64,000 bases of DNA from contig JNEN01000777.1 of the NCBI GenBank assembly GCA_000697355.1, positions 224,048-288,047 on the forward strand, read 5' to 3'. A program made the translations under genes and the position numbers. The notes beneath the pieces are model-generated. The model ran no database searches, was not told the DNA's origin, and was given only the letters and a program-made list of their open reading frames with translations. This stretch comes from Syncephalastrum monosporum B8922. Its lineage: Eukaryota; Mucoromycota; Mucoromycetes; Mucorales; Syncephalastraceae. Shown here in pieces: positions 11,647-23,801 of this stretch (position 1 is its first letter; the number at the start of each line of letters is the position of its first letter).

Positions 11647-14600
11647 TTATTTGCTAGCTTGATCCAACAAAAAGTTACTCGCCTTGACGAGGTCCTGGTC
11701 GTATCGGTTCAACGCATCCTTGGCTGCTTTTTGATCAAAGCCCATCTTGATCAATTCGTCTATATTGCTATTACCCGTGCTCTCAAAAGGCGATTTCTGG
11801 GACTGTGGCTGTTGCGACTGCTGTTGTGATGGTGATGAAGAGGATAACGGAGGATCAGCAGAAGCAGCAACAGGAGACGGGTTGGCATTGGAGTTGGGAT
11901 GGGTCGCGGTCGGCGTCGTGTTGGCAGCAGCAGTAGCGGCCGGAGGGGTTATGGCATCATTATTGGTATGAGCAGGCTGTGCGTCACCAAAATTGGCAAA
12001 TGCATCCTCAAAGCCAAAACCTTCAGTCTTCTTGGGTTCTGCTGTGGTTGTAGTGGGCTGCGTGCTGCCGCCAAAAATGGAATCCCAGTCGTCTTCCTTT
12101 TCTTGCCCTGAAAAGTCAAAACCACCGAAGTTTGACGCCCACTGCATCCCCTTTGACTCAGGCTGCTTGCCCTTTTCCTCCTTGTCATTTTGTGTTGGTG
12201 TCCCAAATGCGTCATCGAAGCCCAAATGTGTCTTGTCAGCTTCTGTCAGTTCCCCTGAAAACGCAGCGTCAAAATCGTCCACGACAGGGGCCGCCTTTTG
12301 ACTCATAGGAGGTGCTGGCGGTGGTGGTGGGGGTGCTCGTGCCTTCTTTACCGTCGTTGTGGTGGATGGCGTGCTCGCTGACGACGCTTCGGAAGCCTGA
12401 CGGTGGTGACGGCTTTGCGGTGGAGGGGGCGGAGGGGCGCGCGACTTGGTCTTTTCTGCAGCGGGTTTCGCTGTCTCCTCCTCCTGGATGGGCTCGCTAA
12501 CCGACCCAAAGATAGCATCAAAGTCAAACGCAGGCGATTTCTGCTGCTGCTGTTGTTGTTGTTGTTGTTGGTGTTCGGGCCCCGATAGAGGCTGCGAGAA
12601 GGGCGAGTCGACCTGAGGAGAGGCAAAGTCAAAGAAGGGCGTTGAGTGGGCGGAAGCGACGGCGGGGCTGGCGGAAGCGACGGCAGGGCTGGCAGTGTGC
12701 ACAGACGGCGACGACACGGCTTCCTTGGCCGGCATGGGCGGAACGTCCTCGTCCTTGATACCACGCTCCTGCTTGAAATCCACGAGATCACGCGCGGCCT
12801 GCTCACGATCCTGTTCGGACGGTGACCTGGCGACGATTGATATCGAGCATCATGGTCTGCTGTTTGGTCTGAGCACGCAAATCGTCGAGCTGCTTCTGCA
12901 GTGTGCCTGTCTCGTCCTGAATCTCGCGCACGCGACGCCGCAACTGCTCGCTCTCCTCGCGGCTGTGCTCAAGGGACCGCTGCAGGTTAGCAATCTCGTT
13001 TTGGGTCGCAACTAGTTGTTGTTGTGCGTCATCATGGGCTTGCTTTGCGGCTTGCCAAGCCGGCTCTTCTTGCCTGATCTGTTCCTGGAGTTCGCGCAAG
13101 TCTTTCATCTCGGCCTCGTGGGCCATGCGAAGCTGGCTCAGCTCGTTTTCGAGCTCGCGCTTCTGGGCCCCTAATTGCTCTAGTGTCTGCTGAGCGTCGA
13201 CCTTTTGTGACTGAGCCTGGCCCGTGGCGAGTTTCAGGGACGCCATTTGATTCTGCATCTGGTTGACTTGGTTTGTATCACGTGTAAACTGTTCATTCGG
13301 GAAGTCGCCAAGCAGATCTTGCTGGTCATCCAAGAGTGACACACCACCTGCAGTATGGATCAATCAGTCATCTTGCCCTCACCCCTGACAGAGGATAAAG
13401 AAAAGCTTTCTTCCTCACTCACACACACATACACACATAAATTCACACATTCACACATTCACACACATTGCACACTCAGCCTTTTCTCTCTTCTAACCTG
13501 TCTGACTTGGCTGCTGTACCGGAGCAGGCTGTGTGTGGTGCTGTTGGACGGCAGGACTGGGTGGCATGACCCGTGGACTGGGTGGTACCAATGACGGGGG
13601 GAGCGTCGGAGGGAGGGGCTCGCCTGCAAGTCGTTTGTGTATCAAGTGCATCGCGACTGCAAACTGATCCCGTGTGAGGCGACCGAGTTGCTGTGCATCG
13701 GCTAGATCCCATATATGGGCCAAGTCCCGTTCGGGTAATCTGGAATTCTTGAAAAACTCGACTGCTTCTCCTCCTTGGACGTATCCTGTCCGCAGACCAT
13801 CGATCTTGTCAAAAAAGGCGTCGAATTGCGCTTTTTCCTGCGCAGTGACGTCCCATGCGCGTTGTTCTTTGCCGCCTGCCGGAGCCGAGGGAGTCAATCG
13901 CCTGAGCGCGCGGGGGTGCAGGCGACCCTGTCATGACCGGAGAGACCTGCTGCGGTGTTCCCCCGTTGGCAGCGGTGTACACGGCCGAAGGCAGTTGGGC
14001 GGGCAGTGCCTGGATGGTGCCGTCCATGAGCTTGGCAATATAATGCATCGCGATCACAAATTCGGTCTGGTTCAGACTCCCGGCTTGGCGCACGTCAGCA
14101 AGAGCCCTAGCATGATAAGCATCATATTGAGTCTTATAGGTGATTGTAATACGAGTGAGGACCCGGAAATTACCATATCTTGCCAAGGGTATCGGTTGGC
14201 AGCTTTGACTTTAGGAAGACGGCCTTGGCTTTATCTGCGTCCAGCTGACCGTTGACTGGTTGATGCACATTGAAAATCGAAGCATATTTCTCCCTCTCGG
14301 CAGGCGTGATTGTCTCGGCAGGCGAGGGTCCATTGGCTTTGATGCCTTCAAACTGGGGAAGCGGAACACCTAAAGGGCACACGTGTAAGCACTCTATGCT
14401 ATGCTCTGCAGGACATACATGACATGGGGTGTGATGTCATGTAATATCATATCATATTAGTATGAGACTTACTGATACCCAAGATAGGGTCAGCGACTTC
14501 TTTTCCATGCTGTGCGCAGGCAATAAGCTTCAAGGCGATTGCAAAGGTCTCTGGTGTCAGGTATCCGACATTGTCCCGGTCGGCCGTCTCCCAAATCTGG

Positions 14601-15029
14601 ATTCAAAAGCACGATTGCACGTGGATGAGTGCGATTGTCTTTGCATGGCTGGCAGACTCATATTGATATTCATCGTCATATTCTCGCTCTCCCTCTCGCT
14701 CTCCCTTCTTCCCTCTCTTCCGCCCTCCTTACTCCTCTATTTATTGAAGTCTCCCCTTCTCCTCCTCCGCGTCCGCAGAGCGCAAAGGAAGAAAGGAAAA
14801 GGAAACGAGGGAAGCAATGACGGAGAAAGAGGATGCGATTGCATTTGCGATTCAAACTTACGTCAGAAAGGATCTGGTTGGGTACGCCCGACGTAGCAAA
14901 GAACTGGACGGCTTCGGGCCCGGTGACGACGCCAGGTTGACTTTTACTGACGGCATGGAAGCATTGCGTGAACAACTGACGCTCCTCTTGCGAGAGGTAG
15001 GACTCCCAAGAAGCAGCAGACTGAGCCAT
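11647..15029 (-). CDS. EDE1: Ede1/Eps15-like endocytic scaffold (3 EH domains, coiled coil, UBA), frame broken twice
   Basis: Five exons (15029-14862, 14596-14473, 14369-14174, 14106-13498, 13347-11647) encode, in order: EH1 (WESYLSQEERQLFTQCFHAV ... IWETADRDNVGYLTPETFAI), EH2 (REKYASIFNVHQPVNGQLDA ... IWALADVRQAGSLNQTEF), EH3 (AQFDAFFDKIDGLRTGYVQG ... IWDLADAQQLGRLTRDQFAV), a ~180-residue Gln/Glu-rich coiled coil, a Pro-rich acidic region with a poly-Gln run, and a C-terminal UBA domain (NIDELIKMGFDQKAAKDALN). That is the Ede1 architecture: EH domains bind NPF motifs at early endocytic sites and UBA binds ubiquitin. Two frame shifts are needed, one between 13897 and 13933 and one between 12803 and 12832. 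With one surplus base (or two missing) at each, the total is 932 codons, divisible by three. Cause: assembly error or lesion. Confidence 0.88.
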
Positions 15030-15432
15030 GAGTTATATGATAGAAAGAGGGTGGGGCTGTGTCGAGCAGTGACCACAATCTGAAATGTGAGAGAAGGTGC
15101 GCAATAAAGTCAGTCAACTAATGTAATATAACAAACGCCCAAGTCAGCCAAGACGAATTGCAGGACTCATTGTGCCCTTCCAATTATGGGTAAAGCCAAT
15201 TGGCCCGCACGTACCCAACATCGTGACACCATGCCCGAATTGAATCGTCTCTTCTTTTCTTCTATATCTTAGAAAAAAAAAACAACAGCGCACACACACT
15301 ACACATATGCATATGCATACGCAACACATATACATACACACATTTCTTGGAGATTTTGCCACCCCTAACGAGTAAAAATAAGAGAGAGTATAAACTGCTG
15401 CTGTGTACATTTATCTATGTGTCTTGGGAACG
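15030..15432. other. Intergenic region between EDE1-like and Pin4-like genes
   Basis: 403 bp, with a CA/TA-rich stretch around 15290-15345. It carries the EDE1 promoter side. No gene is seen. Confidence 0.5.
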
Positions 15433-16991
15433 TCAGGAATACTTTATAGCCACCTCGTATCCACCAAGACTTCTGTCACTCTCACTATCACTATTACTAT
15501 CACCAATCATGTCGCCATGACTACTGTATTCATATGCATATTTTTTTGCGGTAACGGCGATGTTGGACGCGTTCTTGTCCTCGACATCTCGAAGCGGTTG
15601 CACTTCTCGAACCTTCTTGCTCGGCGTCATGTGAGCTGCTGGTGATGTGCCTAGTGATGGCCCTTTGTGACTATATTTTGATTAGTGTTATTTAAATTAG
15701 TGTCGTTGTCGTAATCACAGGCTCAAAGGAAAAAAAAGGAGCAGCCATGCTTGATAGTTTTATTCACTTACATGAAGGATTTTCTTGGCGAAGGGTATAC
15801 AGGCTCCTGAGTATCGACTTCGTGTTTGGCACCAAATGAGTATTTTGTTGCCTGTATGGTTGTGTATACATTAGAGTCACAGTATCAACCAAGTTGGGCT
15901 CTTCTTACGTTTTTATAGCGTGATCCAACAGCGTTTGGCTTTTGCTTGGTAACGCAAAGGATCCGATCTTCGACGCCGCCCGTGGAAAAATGAGTCAAGC
16001 CCAACTTCTGGGCAAGCAGGTGACCCACCTTTCGTTCGGCAGCCGTATGTCGATCAAAGGTCAAAGTCTTTCGTGATGGATCGTTTTGGAAAAGGAGAAG
16101 CGCGTTATAGATGTTTAAATTTACAGGTTCGTTGAGGTCAACATCTGCAAACGATATACAAACAAGAAGGTAAGACGCAAATAGAACACAGAAAAGATCC
16201 TGCTTACCTTCGTTGACTGGATGTGTCCGTGCCGGGAGGGGAGTCCGCTCAGCAGAAAAGGCGTGAAAGGGGCGTAGCATATCGTCTTTGTCGTCTTTGC
16301 TCCGTGGAGTGCGCCAGTCGGTATCCAGGAAATGTTTATCGCGACATATGTTGACTTTGTGGGATGGTCGCAACGGGCGTGTGTCCCTTTCCTTGCCTGG
16401 TGCTATGCGTTTGTATTCTGCCACCAGTTTGCGTCCAGCGAGATTGAAATCCGTAAACACACTGATAGCGCGTTCTGCACCCTTCTCAGTGTGGAAGTTG
16501 GCAAACGCAGTGCCGTGAAACGTACTTTCGCGGTCATAACAGTAGTTGAGGGCGTACGGCTGCTCCATCGCCAAAAGACCCTGTGATAATCATCATGTAA
16601 GCAACATTCGAATCGAGTCGGATTAAAAACAACAGCCCACGTACAATAAAGTCCAGAAAATTGTCTTGCTTCATGTTGAGAGGGATGTTCTTAATCACGA
16701 CAACGTAAGGGTCCACTGCCATTTCGTCTTCTGAAGGCTCAAGCGCCTCCTCTGTAAAGTCGGAATCTTGAGCAGACCATGATACGAAGGGTGATCCAGG
16801 CGGTGATGGAGGTTCATGGTGGAAGTCAATATCAAAAGGATCTTCCTTTGGATTGCAAGGCGTAGAATGTTAGAAAATTGTCCACAATCTTGAATGCAGC
16901 CCTGAGTGATTAAACACAGGCATACCTTCTCTTTCACTGGTATACGACTTGCTGCAGCGTATTTACTTCGAAAGCTTGAATCTTCTGACAT
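15433..16991 (-). CDS. RRM and R3H domain RNA-binding protein (Pin4/Cip2 type)
   Basis: Six exons (16991-16926, 16845-16645, 16580-16208, 16144-15909, 15851-15772, 15670-15433) join to 397 residues with every junction in frame. The RRM spans about residues 70-150: RNP2-like YVVVIKNIPL and the RNP1-like TAFANFHTEKGA, followed by GRKLVAEYKRI. The R3H domain (about 215-290) starts LNEPVNLNIYNALLLF and contains AERKVGHLLAQKLGLTHFST. This RRM-R3H pairing is that of S. cerevisiae Pin4 and S. pombe Cip1/Cip2, which bind mRNAs and act in DNA-damage and stress responses. The C-terminus is Ser/Asp-rich. The family assignment is from motif order; the specific pathway is inferred. Confidence 0.87.
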
Positions 16992-18981
16992 TGTGAAAAA
17001 GGAGGTGGAAAGTCAATGACGCAAAGAGAGCAGTACAAGGCGTTGAAATAAACAAAAGTGTTTGTTATTAACAATGTGGAAAGAAATCAAAGAAAAGGAA
17101 TGCCAGTTTCATGCCTTTCTCATCCTATCCACTGGAACTCCGCCCTTGTTTGGTCAATTACAGAGCGCCTGTATTTTATGTTACTTTTACACAACACCCA
17201 CAGCATACACTCTCTCAATCGCATGCTGCTTAGATGCTTACATGAGGAATATACAGCATATGCACCTAAATAGTTTCATCTGTACGTTGGCGCCGAAATT
17301 AATAGAGTTACCAACACCCCAGTATCATGCTTTTTTCGAGATGTACTGCCAAAAAAGTTAGTCATTTGCTTTTTTTTTCTGATACCATACCAATTGCATC
17401 CCAGAACGTGGAAGCGGGGTCGTAATCGATCACATGGGCGAGTTCGTACCAAATGCAACGGACGTCATTTGTAACGCGGCCCATTTGTATATATAGACTG
17501 GCATAGAATACATGGACATGAGCATAGCTGTCAAGAACCCGCCGCGAGAGCCCTCATTTCTTTGTTTTCTTGTATCACTTCCCCCATCAGCATTGTGCAT
17601 AGACTTCGGTTCCCGACAGGCACCCTCGATGTCCAGCGCTCTGCGGTTCTCATTCCTACTGGAAGATATTCAGGGCTCAATTGACATGACCAAGGGGCGT
17701 TGAGAGGGGCAGCTAACAAGCGGCTGCGCTTGCATGTACCATGTATAACATAAATCTTCTGCCTTCATGATGACATCAGCAGATCCCTGTTTGTATAGCA
17801 CTTTGCCAAAATTAAGCTCACTTGTCCAGGCGAATTCAGAATGCCTCTGTTTTGTTTCCCCGACCCTAGTTGTGCAACCACCAATTTATGTTAAAAATCT
17901 TTTTGTTTTTAAAAGTGGTGCCACATCAACACAACGTATCTCGAAATAATCTAGCTGACCTATATTTACGGACGCCCGGTGATATGTATGCAGGGGATCT
18001 TCCAATTATTGTCACAGGAGTGCCGTTGAATATGCATTCCTTCCTTCCTAATTGATCACTTTAAGACGATATGTGAACTTGCCCTGAAAAAAGGGAAAGC
18101 CCGCGTGTATTGTCAGAATAGTGGTTAGGGTGATGCGCATCCCCGAAGAGTTTTTGCCTAGACTTTTTTCCGGGCTGAGTGCGTCGGCTTGCGCGCTACT
18201 TGCCTATTCACATCCGATCGCATGGCGCGGATCCATTTGCCTTTCCAGCACCACGTGTATTTGACGCCGATGGTGCAGCCTTGCCAATGGATACCAATGC
18301 TACGTGTTGTCCGACGTGACAGCATACATCCGAAACTAACCGTACGAAGCATTATCAGTTTTTAAAGTGTGTGTATCGGCTACTCACCTCAACGTTGATT
18401 TCAACTCTTACGTAAGATGTATTTAGCCTTTTAATTAGAAGCCGTTGGCCTCAAGCGACTTTACGAGCACATAGCCGCGGACAATGGATTACTTAGAACA
18501 ATCCATCCTAGACATATGGAATACGCTATCTTATCTTGATACAGAAGCAAGTCGACAGCGAGCTCCCGGCAGGCGTTTGTGCTTAAAATATACCCAAGCA
18601 TCTTAGAATACCTGTAACGGATCGGAAGACAAGGTTCAAGTATATGAGACGATGCATATACAACAGTCCCAGAATTTTTCTGCAACAGAATGGAGGCGGA
18701 AGCTTAGTCGTATACATTACAGCATATCAAATGTTGCTTATTTCGCGGATTTCCTTTTAATACGTTTAAGCGAGAACGCGAGAGGTCAGTGATAGATCGC
18801 AGTATCGCAATATTTGCCCTTGTCTATATGATTATATGTATTATTTGGCAACAAAGAGGACACACAATAAAGTTTAAAGTCAAGTGGATGAAAGTAGGAG
18901 TATTTTTATAAGAAAGCGCCAGGCTGTTCTTTCACATGAGTGTATGAGTATGAAAAAAGTAACAAAGAATGAATAGACTAT
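16992..18981. other. Gene-poor AT-rich region (2 kb)
   Basis: No gene with recognisable motifs. The only stretch with some protein-like character is the 64-codon minus-strand frame listed separately at 18158-18352. The rest shows frequent stops in all frames. Confidence 0.5.
18158..18352 (-). CDS. Small hypothetical ORF (64 aa), doubtful
   Basis: An intact ATG-initiated frame. The product starts MLRTVSFGCMLSRRTTRS, which resembles a mitochondrial presequence (basic, no acids), followed by a Trp/Lys/Arg-rich body (IHWQGCTIGVKYTWCWKGKW). It has only one acidic residue and is very basic. No family is recognised, no intron or TATA context supports it, and a frame of this length can occur by chance. 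Listed because nothing else explains this stretch. Confidence 0.2.
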   Translation of the reverse strand: MLRTVSFGCMLSRRTTRSIGIHWQGCTIGVKYTWCWKGKWIRAMRSDVNRQVARKPTHSARKKV

Positions 18982-19710
18982 TTAGTTGCCGGAGGGACAG
19001 AAGGTAACAGTGTAACCGGACGCTTGGCACTGGTAGGTTGAAGACTTGTCGTCATAGGCATAAGAGTAAGCATCAGGGCAGGATTCCTTGACAGCCTTCG
19101 AGTACATGTTGGGCGAGCACTTATCGGGAGTACCGTTAGCGCCAGCGCAGCAGTAGTCATCTGTCTTGAAGCGGGAGCAGGCAGATTGGCAGCCGACCTC
19201 CTTGCCGTTCTCGTATACCTTGAGCTCGTTGGGACAGCTTGGCGCCTTGGAGCACGCAGGGGAACCGCACTGGTACTTGCCCTCACCACCGCCCTTTTTG
19301 CCATCGATGGGAGAGATGCTCACAGGAAGGTTGAAACCATCGACCAGCGACAGATTATAGTAATCGTTGCCGCCTGCACCCTTGAAGGTGAACTCGGCGA
19401 GCGAGGCAGGGTGACTCGCACCGGCGGGCTGAGTGCATTCATCGCCGCTGCACTGTTGGCGAGCCCAGAAACGGCCTTGCCATTTGCTGTCGAGAGGGTA
19501 GTTCTTGGACGAGCCTTGACCGACGTGGTCGGATTTGGCAGAGCTCTCGCCGTTAGTGAGGTGGCCGACCTCGAGATCGTAACCGCAGCTGTTCTTGACC
19601 ACAATCTGGACACCGCCGCCACCTGAACCACCGGAAGACGTCGAGTTGTCCGCAGCAGCAGCGAGACCAAGGAGGGCAGCAAGAGAAATAAACTTGAGCG
19701 AGGTGTACAT
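18982..19710 (-). CDS. Secreted thaumatin-like protein 1
   Basis: A single-exon gene of 242 residues. The ATG at 19710 was chosen because it begins a clear signal peptide (MYTSLKFISLAALLGLAAA); upstream in-frame codons lie in the promoter. After a Ser/Gly-rich linker comes the PR-5 fold: VQIVVKNSCGYDLEVGHLTN, the core SLAEFTFKGAGGNDYYNL and SLVDGFNLPVSISPI, then Cys-rich CGSPACSKAPSCPNELKV, and the conserved end CPDAYSYAYDDKSSTYQC / YTVTFCPSGN. Thaumatin-like proteins are secreted, disulfide-stabilised and often bind beta-glucan; the role here is inferred to be cell wall or extracellular. The plant-type T-G-D-C is replaced by G-S-P-A-C, so one acidic cleft residue is missing. A TATAAAAG lies 62-69 bp upstream. 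Paralogues lie at 34.2-35.1, 37.4-38.1 and 43.2-43.9 kb. Confidence 0.92.
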   Translation of the reverse strand: MYTSLKFISLAALLGLAAAADNSTSSGGSGGGGVQIVVKNSCGYDLEVGHLTNGESSAKSDHVGQGSSKNYPLDSKWQGRFWARQQCSGDECTQPAGASHPASLAEFTFKGAGGNDYYNLSLVDGFNLPVSISPIDGKKGGGEGKYQCGSPACSKAPSCPNELKVYENGKEVGCQSACSRFKTDDYCCAGANGTPDKCSPNMYSKAVKESCPDAYSYAYDDKSSTYQCQASGYTVTFCPSGN

Positions 19711-21202
19711 GGTGTATATAAAGAAAAGAAATGGAGTGGATGATGCTTTTTCGGCTTTCCAGGTACAACCCCTTTTATACAAACGATGAGCCCGCAGTAT
19801 GTGCCTGGATAACTGGAACAACTTACTTTGTTTCTCTTTGATCATTTCGCAACGGCACAAATGATATGACATAGGTTTCTCGGTCATTGGTAGCAGGTGC
19901 CTGGCTATGGACAATGATCCACATTACTTCGGTGTCTGAAACGGCCACGTATTAGATTCTGCGGATACCTGCGCTGCCATTGACAGTGTCTCAGATTTAG
20001 CGTTGGCGTTGAAACATCAGGAACAGAATTTCCGCGGTTGGGTGGCCTTTTTCTCTTTTTCCATTGTGATCATTAGACTTGATTTTTGTGTGAAACGAAA
20101 GGACGCACATTATGTCAAATGGTACCATGACGTACATTACTTTATGAGTGATCTTCGAGTGGCCTGGGTCATGCTCCAGACCATAGAGAAACACACTATC
20201 AATCGTTTCGCACAGCCCCCATCGAATAGGATTGTGTGCGTTTCTAACATGCTATTCATCGAATTCAATCAGCCAACCGAGAAGTAAATCAGCATCGTCT
20301 GGCTGCAGGAATAGTATGAATGCGTCGATAAAACGAAAACGATCTGCTTGTTCCTCCTGCATCGGTATAGTCGAGACTGACTAGGTAGAGTTACTCCCAC
20401 CATGCTGGATGATACCGGGAAATAACATTTGCTACTTTGACCAAGAACGACGTCATGTTTCATTATTATGGCTGCGCAGCAATCCAATCCATGTTCGTTC
20501 AATACAAGAGGCGACATGACGAATCAAAACGCGACAATATCGTGGCGGGACTCAGTCTCAATTGGGTCATTGGAGAAAAGGGGAGAAGAGCAAAGAAGTG
20601 CGGCAACGACGGCAACACTGCGAGAACCTGTGTTGCATAGTGTTGATGCGAATGGGGGCACTAATTTTGTTTCCGACTACATTGACGGTACCCGTCGGTC
20701 AAACGCAAGATCAAGGCATCCTAACGCATCCTTTTCCGATAGTCACTTCTCTTGCATGACAGGTCGATCTTGCGTCCAGTGCTTGACAGGATCTCTCGTA
20801 CTTGCTCTTGTAAAGGATACGAAAAACTTGTCCAAATCCTGCACCGTATATGATGGAAGAGAAGAATATAATAAAGGGCTATAAATAAATAAGTTTTTTT
20901 GTATGCTCTTCAAAGAGAGTATCGCTCACGAATGGTGGTGAGCGCGACATAAGCAGGCATACCCAAACAAATTAAAGTGTAGCGAGCATGTGGCCGTGCA
21001 ATTCATGAGAACAAGAAAAAGGGTCGCCGTTGTCAATTTGTATAAAGCAACATACACACACGCACAAAAGTAAAAAGCATAGATATCTATTACCGTACCT
21101 TCTTTCTTCCACTTTTTCTTGTTTGGGTTCGTTTTTGCTATTCTGCTTCTCTGCTTCTCGATTTCTTCTCTCATTCCTGACATAAGTTTTTCACAACCTC
21201 TG
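19711..21202. other. Divergent intergenic region between TLP1 and the MFS transporter
   Basis: About 1.5 kb serving both promoters. Short open frames (20437-20884 on +, 20269-20517 on -) show no motif and no signal or splice context. No other structure is seen apart from the TLP1 TATA box. Confidence 0.5.
19772..19779 (-). promoter_or_regulatory. TATA box of thaumatin-like gene 1
   Basis: TATAAAAG on the minus strand, 62 bp upstream of the ATG. The identical element is found 70-77 bp upstream of thaumatin-like gene 3 and 72-79 bp upstream of the metallothionein start. Confidence 0.65.
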
Positions 21203-23476
21203 ATGCGACCAAAGCACTCGTCCCGAATGATTCAGTCTTTGGACGTGCCTGCCACCACGTCCCAAGCAACCATCACCGACACGTCGTCATCACCGCACGC
21301 CGCAGTGGCTATGTCCCGAGATGACTCCGCACCATCGACGTTACTGTCGACTTCAAATGAAAAGTACAGCGATCGATCAGTACGCCGTGAAAGGCGTCTG
21401 ATGACGCTTATTCGCAGTCGGATGGCTTTTCGCCCGCCATTACTCCAAGACCCGCGTACATTCTCGACCCGGCAGAAGCGTTGGATTATTGCTTGTCTTG
21501 CGCTCGGATCTTCACTCAATGGTTTTTGTTCCACAATCTACGTATGTTATTATTTTTTTTTTTTTCATTCACTGCATAAACATGTCGATAGCCATTCACG
21601 CAGTCGGTCCCATGTCTTTTTTTTTTTTCATCACGTTAACCCATGAACGAATTTGATCTCATCTTGTTCTCTACATAGTTTCCTGGTATTCCCGACATTA
21701 CAACCGAGCTTAGCGCGAGCGATATCACAGTGACATTGACAACGTCGCTGTTTATTTTGTTTGGCGGCTTCGGTGTACGTATATTCTATCCACCATTCTA
21801 CTCTTTTTTTTTTTTTTTTTTGCTATATCTTACCGGTATTATGTAAATCATTCGTGATAGCCAATAATGTGGGCATCCATGTCTGATTATTATCATATCA
21901 GGAGGTAGGTTTCAATGGACTTGACAACAAGTACAACAAAGAGGATGTATATATGCTCAAAAAGAAAATCAATGTAGATTCCTGTACCTCACATCGCTCC
22001 TCATATTCACGGCCGCCTCGGCAGGATGTGCATTAGTGAACAACATCTATCTTCTCATTGTACTGCGCTGCATTCAATCAGTGGGCACGTCAGGTGAGCG
22101 AGAATGACATAGAAAAAAATGCAGAGATTGACGCTACCATATTTGAAGTGACAACATCAGTAGGCGCAGGGACGGTATCTGACTGTTGGGAGACTACGGA
22201 ACGCGGCGCAGCGTTCAGTGTCTTATTTGTGGGGCAGTTCTTCGGGCCATTAGTGGGACCTATCATTGGCGGAGGACTGACGACCGGTCTCGGCTGGCGA
22301 TCGACGTTCTGGTTCTGCGCAGGTTACGGCGTCTTTTTGTTCTGCTTCCTCTTAGTCTTTTTGCCCGAGACCTACCGCCTGGATCATGTCTGGGCTACCA
22401 GAGTCATAGAAGAAAAGACGGAAGTCACCGAAGAAGAGTATGAGCGTCGACATCAAGAACAACAGGAAGTACAGCCTGAAGTACAACCACCTCGCCATTC
22501 GTCGGATGCCAGCACGATTGCCACGCATAACAGCAGCTCTCCCCGCCTCAGCACGGACGGTGGCTCCAGAAAGTCGGCACCCCAGCGAGCTCGATTGAAT
22601 CCTCTCAAAAGCTTAGCTTTACTGCGACATGCCTTTGTTATCCTGATTGCCTTGGGCGCAGGCATTTGCTTTGGTACCATGTTCACCATTGAAACGACGA
22701 TTCCAAACCTGTATGAAACCTATTACGACTTCAAGTCCTGGCAAACTGGTATGTCTCCGGGCTCACCTTCACCTTTCTTCTATCATAGCGCTCATAGAAA
22801 ACATGCGTAGGTTTGAGTTTTGTCGGTGCAGGGATCGGTAACCTTCTCGGCTCATATGTGTCCGGCCACGTCTCGGATCATCTGCTCAAGCGCGCTCGAA
22901 AGAAACGTGGCGGTGCTGCCAAGACCGAGGATCGCTTGACCATCAATGCCTGGTAAGCCAATCTCAAAGCTGCATCGGCCCATATTTTGTTCATGCTTTT
23001 CTTTTATAGGCCAGGCGGCTTCTTCCTCGTGCCTCTGGGCGTCCTCCTCTGGGGCTGGAGCATTAAAGCCGTCTTATCTGTGTTCGTGTCGATTGTCGGA
23101 TTCGGTATCGTATGCTTTGGCATGAGTCAAGGTAGAGTATAACATATGTTCTTGCATGTAAATCGACGCGACGCTAACCTGGGTCGTTTTTCTAAACAAA
23201 AAAAAACCAACAGTGTATGCAGCTGGTTCAGCCTATCTTGTGGATGCTGTCCCGGGTCGAGGCGCTTCTGTGACGGCGGCGTCGAACGTTGTTCGCATGA
23301 CTTTGGCCTGTATTTTGAGCTTGATCGCTGAGCCCGTCGTGCATTCGATCGGTTCTGGCTACCTCGCGGTCATTTTGGCCGGTCTCAATGTTATTGGCAT
23401 GTGCTTCTTTGTTGCCGTCAAATTCAAGGGTCAAAAGCTACGCGAAAAGGCTGGCCACGGTGACAACTACGAATAA
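21203..23476 (+). CDS. Major facilitator superfamily transporter (DHA1-like drug:H+ antiporter)
   Basis: Eight exons (21203-21541, 21679-21774, 21861-21904, 21978-22093, 22161-22748, 22811-22952, 23010-23131, 23214-23476) give 569 residues, all junctions in frame. After a Ser-rich cytosolic N-terminus, the first membrane span begins near QKRWIIACLALGSSLNGFCS. The loop-2/3 MFS signature is MWASMSDYYHIRRRFLYLTS, and the C-motif-like segment SVLFVGQFFGPLVGPIIGGG marks the DHA1 (12-span) class. A long cytosolic loop (about residues 255-325) is Glu/Gln/Ser-rich, then six further spans follow. The substrate is not predictable; such proteins export xenobiotics or polyamines at the plasma membrane. 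ATG 21203 is the first in-frame ATG; the frame extends upstream without one. Confidence 0.88.
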
Positions 23477-23801
23477 TAACGATGCTAATACAGAAGGACA
23501 AGTGCACTACGCAAGCGAGTCGGTCGTTTATCCCACATTCTTTCTGCTTCATACCCATCCTCTCCATTACATACACACAATTATGCATACAGACACACAA
23601 ATGCATATACACGGCACTATTTTGCACAAATAGTACATGGACTTCCTCTGGTGTACTATAACTTTCAATTTAAACAATACACGCGCGTGGGCAGGGTCAG
23701 CGTTTATTGTTTGAAGCATATTATATGAAGCCGCGCAGGACAGAGTAGGGGCCACAAGTCATAAGTCTTGTCTCGTACGGCGGGGCCAGTCAGTGGAGAG
23801 T
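23477..23801. other. Intergenic region between MFS transporter and metallothionein
   Basis: 325 bp between convergent stops, with CA/ATAC-rich DNA around 23565-23615. No gene is seen. Confidence 0.5.

Noticed and set aside
12541..12575. CTG/TTG repeat as a stand-alone microsatellite
   Set aside because: It is the poly-Gln codon run of the EDE1-like protein.
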